Notes under the pieces: generated by a model
What the model was told of the DNA's origin: nothing
Seen by the model: only the letters and a program-made list of their open reading frames with translations
Databases searched by the model: none
Part shown: positions 1-6,150 of the stretch, piece after piece
Numbering within the stretch: the first letter of the stretch is position 1
How the letters are laid out: each line of letters starts with the position of its first letter
DNA from: Candidatus Stercoripulliclostridium pullicola
GTDB taxonomy: Bacteria; Bacillota; Clostridia; Christensenellales; DTU072
Length of the DNA: 7,812 nt
Assembly (NCBI GenBank): GCA_017694145.1
Contig: JADINF010000083.1
Location: 1-7,812 of the forward strand
Direction of reading: 5' to 3'
Made by a program: the position numbers and the translations under genes

Positions 1-139
1 CGTTGACGACGCGCCCCCCTTCCGCGCTTCCCGCAAGATATCTCTTGCTGAGCTCGCGCGCCCTTTCGCGTAACTCGTTCGGCTTATAGCCCCCGCACGC
101 TTCCTCTGTCGCTTTTATCAGATATTCGGGAATGAGCAT
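1..139 (-). CDS. N-terminus of probable Rsm22-like methyltransferase (partial)
   Basis: Only the first 46 codons are in the window; the frame stays open to the left edge. The protein starts MLIPEYLIKATEEACGG and continues with a charged helix ending in ELSKRYLAGS. A short 'I/LP..L..A' opening followed by a helix ending 'LS.RY..G' is, from memory, how Firmicute Rsm22-like proteins begin. These are SAM-dependent methyltransferase-fold proteins linked to small-ribosomal-subunit assembly. No SAM-binding motif or cysteine cluster is visible because that part lies outside the window, so the name is an inference from a short N-terminus. The start is well constrained: an in-frame TAA lies two codons upstream and no GTG or TTG lies between. 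There is no Shine-Dalgarno sequence, and the nearest promoter would give a leaderless mRNA. Confidence 0.55.
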   Translation of the reverse strand, partial: MLIPEYLIKATEEACGGYKPNELRERARELSKRYLAGSAEGGRVVN

Positions 140-145
140 ACGTTA

Positions 146-174
146 ATTCTACATTGCGCCGATAAAAAAAGCAA
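146..174 (-). promoter_or_regulatory. Sigma-A-like promoter of the leftmost gene
   Basis: On the minus strand, TTGCTT (174-169) and TAGAAT (151-146) are separated by exactly 17 nt. The A of the ATG at 139 is the seventh base after the -10 element, where transcription normally starts, so the mRNA would begin at or next to the start codon. The -35 region overlaps a run of T just downstream of the corA terminator, which fits a new transcription unit starting here. The hexamers match the consensus well but not perfectly. Confidence 0.55.
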
Positions 175-194
175 CGCTCTTTTTCCGCTTATAC

Positions 195-216
195 AAAAAA
201 ACCGCTTGCGCGGTTT
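195..216 (-). terminator. Intrinsic terminator of corA
   Basis: A 7-bp stem, AAACCGC paired with GCGGTTT, with a 4-nt loop (GCAA on the minus strand). On the minus strand it runs straight into seven T residues (201-195, three of them in the stem). It begins 13 nt after the corA stop codon. On the plus strand no T run follows, so it acts in the corA direction only. Confidence 0.85.
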
Positions 217-229
217 CGTATTATGTTAC

Positions 230-1228
230 TCAGTTTTTCTTGTTGCGGCGACGGATACTCTTGCGGATCTCCTCGACGTTCTTTTCCTTTTTCGTTCTGA
301 GCAGATAGTATCCCGCCACTCCCGCGATGATAAGGCTTATGCCCGTCACCACGTAAAATCCGTATTTTTGACCTTCGAACGGCACTCCCGTATTCATTCC
401 CCACAACGAAGCGAATAACGTAGGTATCGAAATGATGAGCGTTATAACGGTGAGCAGTTTCATTATCGAGTTGACGTTGTTGCTGATTATGGAAGCGTAA
501 GCGTCCATCGTGCCCGACAATATGTCCCTGTAAATATTACACATATCGACCGCCTGCCTGTTCTCTATGCCGACGTCCTCGAGAAGCTCCGCGTCCTCCT
601 CGCTTTTCACCGAATTACTGCGCATAAGTCTCTCTATGATAAGACTGTTAGCTCTCAACGACGCCGAGAAATATACGAGCGAATTCTCGAGGTCAAGCAG
701 CTGAATGAGCTCTTTGTTTTTCGTGGAGCGGTGCAGTTCCATCTGTATGCGTTGCCAAGACCTGTCTATCTGACGAAGATATTGAAGGAATTTGACGTGC
801 GTATTGTACAGCATCTGATACAGGAAGTTTTCGCGCTTCGCGGTATCCAGATTTTTGATGCGGTTGTTGATAAGGTTGGAAATTATGGAATTTTCCTTGA
901 GACAAACGGTTATGACGCAGTTGTCGGTAATCACCACGCCGAGAGGCATAGTGGAATAACTGTAATAACTGTCCTCGTCCTCTATCGTAGGTATGTCGAA
1001 CAGTACGAGCATGTCGCCTTCGTCTGATTCGATACGGGCGCGTTCCTCGACGTCCAGCGCCGCTTTGAGCATATCCTCGCTTACGCCGGTCACGCGCTCG
1101 ATAAGCTCGATTTCACGATCGGTAGGATTCTCGAGATGTATCCATTTGTTGCGGATATTTATTCCGCCGCTGAATTCGTTGGACTGCTCCACGAGCCTTT
1201 TGCCCGCGGTCTGAAAGATCTGAATCAT
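230..1228 (-). CDS. corA: CorA-family divalent cation transporter
   Basis: A 332-residue member of the 2-TM-GxN (CorA) family, which forms pentameric channels importing Mg2+ or Co2+; some relatives export Zn2+. A soluble, charged, mostly helical N-terminal domain fills about residues 1-250. Two membrane helices follow, at about 252-276 and 289-310, joined by the signature loop GMNTGVPF (GMN at 277-279). A very basic tail (KSIRRRNKKN) follows on the presumed cytoplasmic side. Length and layout are normal for the family. The start is the ATG at 1228, because AGGAGGTG lies just upstream with 8 nt between AGGAGG and the ATG. A TTG 24 nt further upstream is in frame but has no such site. The loop lacks the acidic MPE end of classical CorA, so the ion cannot be named from sequence. 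An intrinsic terminator follows the gene. Confidence 0.93.
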   Translation of the reverse strand: MIQIFQTAGKRLVEQSNEFSGGINIRNKWIHLENPTDREIELIERVTGVSEDMLKAALDVEERARIESDEGDMLVLFDIPTIEDEDSYYSYSTMPLGVVITDNCVITVCLKENSIISNLINNRIKNLDTAKRENFLYQMLYNTHVKFLQYLRQIDRSWQRIQMELHRSTKNKELIQLLDLENSLVYFSASLRANSLIIERLMRSNSVKSEEDAELLEDVGIENRQAVDMCNIYRDILSGTMDAYASIISNNVNSIMKLLTVITLIISIPTLFASLWGMNTGVPFEGQKYGFYVVTGISLIIAGVAGYYLLRTKKEKNVEEIRKSIRRRNKKN

Positions 1229-1248
1229 TTCGTCCACCTCCTCTGAAT
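1229..1248 (-). promoter_or_regulatory. Ribosome binding site fixing the corA start
   Basis: The minus strand reads AGAGGAGGTGGACGAA immediately before the ATG at 1228, a full anti-16S match. It would lie inside the coding region if the upstream TTG at 1252 were used, so it decides in favour of the shorter protein. Confidence 0.85.
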
Positions 1249-1257
1249 GCAATAATT

Positions 1258-1283
1258 AAAGGGATACGAAGCCGTATCCCTTT
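1258..1283 (-). terminator. Terminator-like hairpin upstream of corA
   Basis: A perfect 11-bp stem: AAAGGGATACG paired with CGTATCCCTTT around a 4-nt loop. On the minus strand it is followed by AATTATTGC, so the U tract is the stem's TTT plus a broken T/A-rich stretch. It lies between the unknown membrane protein gene and corA, about 10 nt before the corA Shine-Dalgarno sequence. It could end the upstream transcript. However, I find no convincing promoter between it and corA, so partial read-through or regulated termination is possible. Confidence 0.6.
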
Positions 1284-1306
1284 GTCGGAAGTGCACGCAT
1301 CGGGAC

Positions 1307-1330
1307 GCCGCCGTATGTTAAAACGGCGGC
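1307..1330 (-). other. GC-rich hairpin in the corA leader region
   Basis: An 8-bp perfect inverted repeat: GCCGCCGT (1307-1314) and ACGGCGGC (1323-1330), with an 8-nt A/T-rich loop. No T run follows on either strand, so it does not look like a terminator by itself. On the minus-strand RNA it sits between a possible 13-codon ORF and the terminator-like hairpin before corA, so it may be part of an RNA leader. Confidence 0.5.
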
Positions 1331-1337
1331 TTCGGCT

Positions 1338-1379
1338 TCATTTGATCATGTGATAACAACTGTAAGGGTCGGCTTCCAT
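1338..1379 (-). CDS. Possible 13-residue small ORF or leader peptide
   Basis: The ATG at 1379 opens a 13-codon frame, MEADPYSCYHMIK, ending in TGA at 1338. It starts 14 nt after the stop of the membrane protein gene. AGGAG, which overlaps that stop codon, sits 11 nt before the ATG, further than ideal. The frame is also open upstream without an ATG: read back, it gives GETYI before the M, so the peptide could be the tail of a -1 frameshifted product or the remnant of a longer gene. No amino acid is repeated in the way classical attenuator peptides repeat one. It is too short to be tested by composition, and chance is a real alternative. Confidence 0.25.
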   Translation of the reverse strand: MEADPYSCYHMIK

Positions 1380-1393
1380 GATGTAAGTTTCTC

Positions 1394-2533
1394 CTATTCG
1401 TCCTCTTTCTTCTCGAAACGCTCGTAATAAGTTCCCGAAAGGATGATCATACAAGCGTCGAATATTTCGTTCTCCTCGTCGTTATAATCTCCGTTGGCTC
1501 TCGCTTCCTCGAGATACTGCGCGAGTTCGATGAGCTGGTCTGCGGTGATGTCGGGGTCTTTGGACGCCGCGTCCGCGATATAAACGAGCTGAAGGAGCAG
1601 TTGCTCTTTGGTCTGTACGGGTTCCTCCGCCGCGGCGGCTTCCTCTACGGGAGCGGGGGCGGGCTCGGGCGCAGGAGCGGGTTCTTCCGCTACGGGCGCG
1701 GGTTCTTCGGGTACGGCGAGCTCTTCGTCTATCTCGGGAGTGGTAACTATCTCGAGTATCTCGCTGTCGCCGAGCTTGCTGGCGATAATGTCTTCGATCG
1801 CCGCATTGATCTCTTCGATGTTCTCGGTGATGAATTCGTCCTGCGTTTCACGGAAGATTATCACTTTGGTGTCGAGCGCGTCCTGGAAGGAGCGGAACGC
1901 CGCGGTGGTGCTCTTCAGAAGAGAATTGGAAAGGATACCGAGAATACCGAGCAGAATAACGTAAACGATAAGCGGTACGGCTATCGCGCCGATAACGGGA
2001 AGGATGAATTCCATCACCGCGGCGACTCCGGCGCCTGTGGAAACGTCGATACCTCTCACGGTGTCGATGCAACCTATAGCGGCAAGAAGCGCGCAAAGCA
2101 ATACTATCACCGCGCCGAAGAAAGCAAAGAAACCTTTGCCGCCTTTGTAATCGGGATTATTCTTACGGTCGCCGAAAACCTCGTTTTCGGAGATATAATC
2201 GGAAGGATAACCGGTCTGTTGATCGAGGAAAGCCCCCCAACCTTTCGCAACGGCGCGAGCCATCAAGGGGCTCTGGATACGCGCGTTGAGATCGGCGACG
2301 TTATTCTCGTCGATAGTATCGCCGGCATTGACGAAAGCGGCGGTATCTTCGAGATGTTTGCGGAACTTATTCCCTTTGGAAGCCGAGCGGATGCCGAGCG
2401 CGATGAAGAAAAGCACCAGCAACACGATCGAGCCGAACAACAAAACGTACACAGCGGGATTGAGAGCTCCGCTGAGATTGAGGAAATTAAGATCGTTCGT
2501 CAGAAACGACTTAATGCTGTCGATAAATTCCAT
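1394..2533 (-). CDS. Three-helix membrane protein of unknown function, Pro/Ala/Glu linker
   Basis: I do not recognise this 379-residue protein as a named family. Three hydrophobic helices are visible, at about residues 26-48, 134-157 and 170-202. A soluble segment (50-133) separates the first two. After the third comes a helical stretch (about 203-262, FRSFQDALDTK onward), then a Pro/Ala/Glu linker (275-305) and an acidic domain (306-379) with a helical pattern. One helix, a cytoplasmic insert, two helices and a long cytoplasmic tail recall MotA/TolQ/ExbB channel proteins, but I do not see their conserved Gly/Thr/Pro pore motif, so this is resemblance of layout only. There is no signal peptide cleavage site. 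The ATG at 2533 is preceded by AGGAGAGG at good spacing and by a strong promoter about 35-60 nt upstream. It is a separate transcription unit from addBA. Confidence 0.85.
   Translation of the reverse strand: MEFIDSIKSFLTNDLNFLNLSGALNPAVYVLLFGSIVLLVLFFIALGIRSASKGNKFRKHLEDTAAFVNAGDTIDENNVADLNARIQSPLMARAVAKGWGAFLDQQTGYPSDYISENEVFGDRKNNPDYKGGKGFFAFFGAVIVLLCALLAAIGCIDTVRGIDVSTGAGVAAVMEFILPVIGAIAVPLIVYVILLGILGILSNSLLKSTTAAFRSFQDALDTKVIIFRETQDEFITENIEEINAAIEDIIASKLGDSEILEIVTTPEIDEELAVPEEPAPVAEEPAPAPEPAPAPVEEAAAAEEPVQTKEQLLLQLVYIADAASKDPDITADQLIELAQYLEEARANGDYNDEENEIFDACMIILSGTYYERFEKKEDE
1619..1711 (-). repeat. Low-complexity Pro/Ala/Glu-coding repeat
   Basis: This stretch inside the membrane protein gene encodes residues 275-305, built from imperfect units of EEPAP, PAPAP and VEE. 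The DNA is locally very GC-rich and repetitive: the 11-mer GCGGGTTCTTC (plus strand) occurs at 1677-1687 and 1698-1708. Such linkers are extended and flexible, and usually separate a membrane part from a mobile domain. The repeat may vary in length between strains by slippage. Confidence 0.8.
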
Positions 2534-2565
2534 ATCCCTCTCCTAATTAGCAAGTGTATAGCATT

Positions 2566-2594
2566 ATTATAAAGGCAAGCGTGGTATTTTGCAA
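2566..2594 (-). promoter_or_regulatory. Strong sigma-A-like promoter of the membrane protein gene
   Basis: On the minus strand, TTGCAA (2594-2589) and a perfect TATAAT (2571-2566) are separated by 17 nt. The expected start near 2559 leaves a leader of about 26 nt before the ATG at 2533, containing AGGAGAGG. A second, weaker candidate is the extended -10 TGCTATACA (2563-2555), which has no good -35. An inverted repeat, TTTGC-N11-GCAAA (2588-2608), overlaps the -35 and could be an operator. Confidence 0.75.
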
Positions 2595-2631
2595 CCCCTT
2601 TTAGCAAATTTATTTTAATAATAATATAAAA

Positions 2632-2674
2632 TATGCGCGCGGAACGCGCCGCGCGGGCACTCGTGCCGCGCATA
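2632..2674 (-). terminator. Probable terminator of the addBA operon
   Basis: A GC-rich dyad lies in an otherwise AT-rich spacer, about 110 nt after the addA stop. The best inner stem pairs GCGCGGGCA with TGCCGCGC (one bulged G, loop CTCG on the plus strand). A competing outer pairing joins TATGCGCG (2632-2639) to CGCGCATA (2667-2674). On the minus strand it runs into TATTTTATATTATTATT, T/A-rich but not a pure U run. A 4-5 bp hairpin overlapping the addA stop (2773-2785) is a weaker alternative. The rest of this roughly 190-nt spacer shows no credible gene. Confidence 0.45.
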
Positions 2675-2784
2675 AGAGGCTGATGAACGCATTTTTACCT
2701 TAAAACAGTATGCGTAGAAAGCCGAAACGCGCCTCCGCGAAAAGTAAATTTTACTCTTAAATTACCGCACAAACGCCGCAGGCG

Positions 2785-5700
2785 TCAGAAATCCACTACC
2801 TCGTTGCGGTTGAGGATGAAAACGGCTTTTCTTGCAAGACGCAAGCCGGTAATTTCTTCAAAAGCACGCGCATACAGGCGCACCTGCTCGCCGTAGCGCG
2901 CCCGCACGGTATCGGCGGAAGCGTTGGTTACTTTGTAATCGACCAGAACGTTGCCTTCTTCGGAAAGTATTATAAGATCGATGACTCCCTGTAAAAGCGT
3001 TTTGTCTTCCGAAGCGCAGTCGCGCAGTATTTCGCGCGCCGGCGCATAATAAATAAATTCGCGTTCGCGTAATGTTTTGCCCGTGCGCGCGCCGTCGAAT
3101 AGCGGGTTTTGCACCGCTTCGGCTATTTTCTCCGCGTCCGCTCCGCTGACGTCGACTCCCGCTCGAGCCATCGCCCCGAGCTGCGTCTTCACTCCGTCGA
3201 GCGAACAGTCGCCGAAATCGATAAGTTCCATTATTTTGTGGTAAAGGATACCCGTTTCGGTATCGACGGAACCCAAACTCGGCACATATTGTTCGGAAAC
3301 GCTCTCGCCTTCCGAATCGCTCTCCGCTACGGAGTTAAGCGCCGTAACCGTATATTTGTTGCTTATTTCCGCGCTTTCGGCAAAGGGATATTCGTAATAA
3401 GTTATTTTTTCGCCGCCGTCGAGCGTATATATACCGCGTCTTCTTTTCTCCTCCGACGGCAACGCTCCCGCCTCGGGATCGAAGATAAAATATTTTTTCA
3501 AAGAAGGATCGTTCGCCGCCGCGTAATCCAGAAGCGCGAGATAGCTGTTGCATTTTTCGGGATATTCCGCGCCCCAACCGTCGCGCGTGCCGCGCGTTCC
3601 CGTCACGTACAGTCTGAAGCGCGCCCTGGTGGTAGCTACGTACAGCAACCTGAGCTCTTCGAGCTTGTTTTCGTTGGCGTTCTTGAGCTCGATAGCCTTC
3701 CTCGACAAAGGCTTGTCGCTTGCCCGCGTATCTTCGTCGTAGCTTTTTACCCCTATTCCCAGTTCCGGGTCGAGTATCACGGAATCGAATTTGTCTGTGT
3801 TGACGAAACCGCCGCCCGCCCGCGCAAGAAACACTACGGGGAATTCCAAACCTTTGCTCGCGTGTATCGTCATGAAACGCACGCAATCGTCGCCGCTCTT
3901 CGCGGGCGGCTTGAAAGGCGTTTCGCTGAATTTCAAGAATTTAGTCACGTCCTTTGCCGCCTCTTTGTTCTGTAGATACTTGACGTAAGCGTTGAACATG
4001 TCTATGCGCTCGTACTCGCCGTCGGCGAGCAAGCCTGCGAGAAAACCCGTTTCGGTCGCGATGCGCGCTATAAGCGACGACACGTCGGTCAAAGCGGAAA
4101 GCTTGCGGTAACGCGAAACGCGCTCGTTAAACTCTTTCACGCGGGCGGCGTAGACGCCCGTATGAGAGCGCACCCTCTCGTAAAAGTATTCCCCCTCTCC
4201 TTCGTCGCTTATCGCGGCGAGCTCGTCCTCCGCAAAGCCCCCGAACGGCGAAAGCATCGCCGCCGCGAGCGCATGATCGTCTGAGGGATTGTCTATGACC
4301 TTGATCATCGAAATTATGGCGTTGAGATCGCGCGTGAACGCCGCGGGATCGGGTCTTGAAAAATCGTAGGGTATCCCGTATCCGGCAAAAGCTTTGGCTA
4401 TGCTCGCCGCGGAATCGTGCTTCCTTACGAGCACGGCTATGTCGGAGTAACGCATATTACGCATTTCGCCGCTTTCCTTATCGGGTATCTTCACGGCGGC
4501 TATAAGGCGCCTTATTTCGGAAGAGATATATTCCGCCTCTTTGTCGCGCCGCTCGGGCGGCGCGGGAGCTTCGCGCACGCTGTATACTTCGGGGAGCTCG
4601 GTTTCTTCTTCCTCTTCCTTCGTAAATACCGCCACGCCGATCTGCGCTTCGTCGCCCAAACCTTTGAAATCGATACCCGCTTTGTTGAAACGCGAAGTCG
4701 AACCGTAATCGAGCCCGCCGAAATCGTAGGTCATCAGGACCGAAAAGACTTTGTCTATGAATTCGAGTATAGCCTGCGAGCTCCTGAAGTTCATGTTGAG
4801 CGGAACGTTACTGCCCTGCTCCCGTCCTTCGTACCTACGGTATCTGTCCAGGAATATCTGCGGTTCGGCGTGCCTGAATCGGTATATGGACTGTTTGACG
4901 TCGCCCACCATGAACAGATTGTCTTTCGCCACGGCGCCGATGATGGCTTCCTGCAGCCTGTTGGTATCCTGATATTCGTCGAAGAAAATGTAATCGGTGC
5001 CGTCGCGAAGTTCCTTCGCGCGTTCGGGATTGGAAAGTATTTTAAGGGCGAATCGCTCCACGTCGGCGAAGTCCAGGGACTCGCGTTCCTCTTTCATCGC
5101 CGCGTATACCTCGGTGACGCGGCGCACTGCCGATATAAGGCGTTCCGCGCCAGAAGCTACTCCCCGTTCGAGCGCCGCGGCTTCTTCGTATTCGCCGAAT
5201 ACCGACGAAGCTTCCTTGAAAAGATCTTTTACGGCGTTGACGTACGCGCGCGCCTCGGCGAGCGCGTCGCACTGTTCGGCTGTGTATCTGATGGAACGCG
5301 AGGGGAAACCCGACTGCTGAACGTAAGAATGAATAGCGGTATAAAATCTTCGCGTGCTGTCGGCGTGCAGTACGACGTTTACGCCCTCCGCCGCCGCGTC
5401 TATCACGGCGAGCGCCGCTTTCACTTTGGCTTCGGGAATAAGTTTCGCGCATTCTCTCGCGCGCTCCGCGCGCGGAGCGAGACGGGCGAATTTACGGACG
5501 TAGGATTTCCTCAAATATTCCACGCCGGGCGATTCGTCGAAAGGCTTAGCGGCTGTCGCCAGGGCGCGCTCGAGAAAGCCGTCGGGATCTTCCTGCACCG
5601 ACAGAAAGTCCATTACGGAGCCTATCGCCGCATATAAACCTTCGAAATCCCTGCCGTCGGCGTAGTATTTCGCCATCTCCGCGAAATCTTCGTTCCCTTC

Positions 5701-6150
5701 TGCGAGGTATTCCTCCGCCGTCTGCTCCATCGCCTCGCGGCGCAAGGCGCGCGCTTCGTCCTCGTCGAGTACGGCGAATACGGGGCTCCTGTTGACGTCC
5801 TCGAAATAACGCTTGTAAATCTCGGCGCACAGACTGTCTATCGTGCCGATGTACGCAAGCGGCAGATTCCTTAGCTCCTTACGGTAGCGCGCCGCCTCCT
5901 CCCCGCCTTTGCGCACGAGCTCGCGTATCTCTTTTTCCAGCTTTTCGCGCATGTCTGCGGCGCTCGCCCTGGTAAAGGTCACCACTATGAGCCGCGACAA
6001 ACTGCCGCCGTTTACGAGATAACGTCTTATCTTCTCCACCATGACGGTAGTCTTGCCGCTTCCCGCGGAAGCGGACACGAGCATGTTTTTCCCGTCGAAA
6101 ACGAGCGCTTTGTCCTGACCGCTTCTCGCCCAATCGATTTTCGAGCTCAT
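2785..6150 (-). CDS. addA: AddA, helicase-nuclease subunit of AddAB
   Basis: AddA is the UvrD/RecB-like 3'-5' helicase and nuclease subunit of AddAB, which unwinds and resects double-strand breaks for RecA. All superfamily 1 motifs are present: Q motif (Q12), Walker A SASAGSGKT (26-34, K33), motif Ia VVTFTRASAADM (56-67), motif II FFDEYQDT (389-396), motif III VGDVKQSIYRFR (415-426), motif IV LNMNFRS (451-457), motif V TIHASKGLEF (761-770) and motif VI YVATTRAR (837-844). The C-terminal RecB-type nuclease keeps GILYH (H971), GVID (D1058), DYK (D1071, K1073) and QVRLY (1089-1093). The usual DYKT is DYKV here. At 1121 residues it is somewhat shorter than B. subtilis AddA (about 1230). The ATG at 6150 overlaps the addB stop as ATGA and follows a GGGAGGGG ribosome binding site 6 nt away. 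No frameshift is seen. Confidence 0.97.
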   Translation of the reverse strand: MSSKIDWARSGQDKALVFDGKNMLVSASAGSGKTTVMVEKIRRYLVNGGSLSRLIVVTFTRASAADMREKLEKEIRELVRKGGEEAARYRKELRNLPLAYIGTIDSLCAEIYKRYFEDVNRSPVFAVLDEDEARALRREAMEQTAEEYLAEGNEDFAEMAKYYADGRDFEGLYAAIGSVMDFLSVQEDPDGFLERALATAAKPFDESPGVEYLRKSYVRKFARLAPRAERARECAKLIPEAKVKAALAVIDAAAEGVNVVLHADSTRRFYTAIHSYVQQSGFPSRSIRYTAEQCDALAEARAYVNAVKDLFKEASSVFGEYEEAAALERGVASGAERLISAVRRVTEVYAAMKEERESLDFADVERFALKILSNPERAKELRDGTDYIFFDEYQDTNRLQEAIIGAVAKDNLFMVGDVKQSIYRFRHAEPQIFLDRYRRYEGREQGSNVPLNMNFRSSQAILEFIDKVFSVLMTYDFGGLDYGSTSRFNKAGIDFKGLGDEAQIGVAVFTKEEEEETELPEVYSVREAPAPPERRDKEAEYISSEIRRLIAAVKIPDKESGEMRNMRYSDIAVLVRKHDSAASIAKAFAGYGIPYDFSRPDPAAFTRDLNAIISMIKVIDNPSDDHALAAAMLSPFGGFAEDELAAISDEGEGEYFYERVRSHTGVYAARVKEFNERVSRYRKLSALTDVSSLIARIATETGFLAGLLADGEYERIDMFNAYVKYLQNKEAAKDVTKFLKFSETPFKPPAKSGDDCVRFMTIHASKGLEFPVVFLARAGGGFVNTDKFDSVILDPELGIGVKSYDEDTRASDKPLSRKAIELKNANENKLEELRLLYVATTRARFRLYVTGTRGTRDGWGAEYPEKCNSYLALLDYAAANDPSLKKYFIFDPEAGALPSEEKRRRGIYTLDGGEKITYYEYPFAESAEISNKYTVTALNSVAESDSEGESVSEQYVPSLGSVDTETGILYHKIMELIDFGDCSLDGVKTQLGAMARAGVDVSGADAEKIAEAVQNPLFDGARTGKTLREREFIYYAPAREILRDCASEDKTLLQGVIDLIILSEEGNVLVDYKVTNASADTVRARYGEQVRLYARAFEEITGLRLARKAVFILNRNEVVDF

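Noticed and set aside
1253..1393. M-box (Mg2+) riboswitch upstream of corA
   Set aside because: The spacer is too short and none of the conserved M-box sequence blocks is recognisable.
1619..1711. CRISPR or tandem DNA repeat array
   Set aside because: The repetition is explained by Pro/Ala/Glu codons inside an open gene; units are irregular and there are no spacers.
1601..2572. Plus-strand open frame of 323 codons opposite the membrane protein gene
   Set aside because: Its glycine/arginine-rich start is the mirror of the Pro/Ala/Glu repeat. The minus-strand gene has a promoter, ribosome binding site and coherent membrane helices.
2615..2692. Minus-strand 25-codon ORF in the spacer after addA, preceded by AAGGT
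   Set aside because: It runs straight through the GC-rich terminator-like hairpin and the AT-rich tail, giving an arginine/tyrosine-rich peptide expected from the DNA structure rather than coding selection.
3109..3975. Plus-strand open frame of 288 codons opposite addA
   Set aside because: Low-complexity basic shadow of the AddA C-terminal half, with no ribosome binding context of note.
4417..5637. Plus-strand open frame of 406 codons opposite addA
   Set aside because: It lies wholly antisense to the conserved AddA helicase region, has arginine- and tyrosine-rich shadow composition, and shows no domain. CpG-rich coding commonly leaves such open antisense frames.
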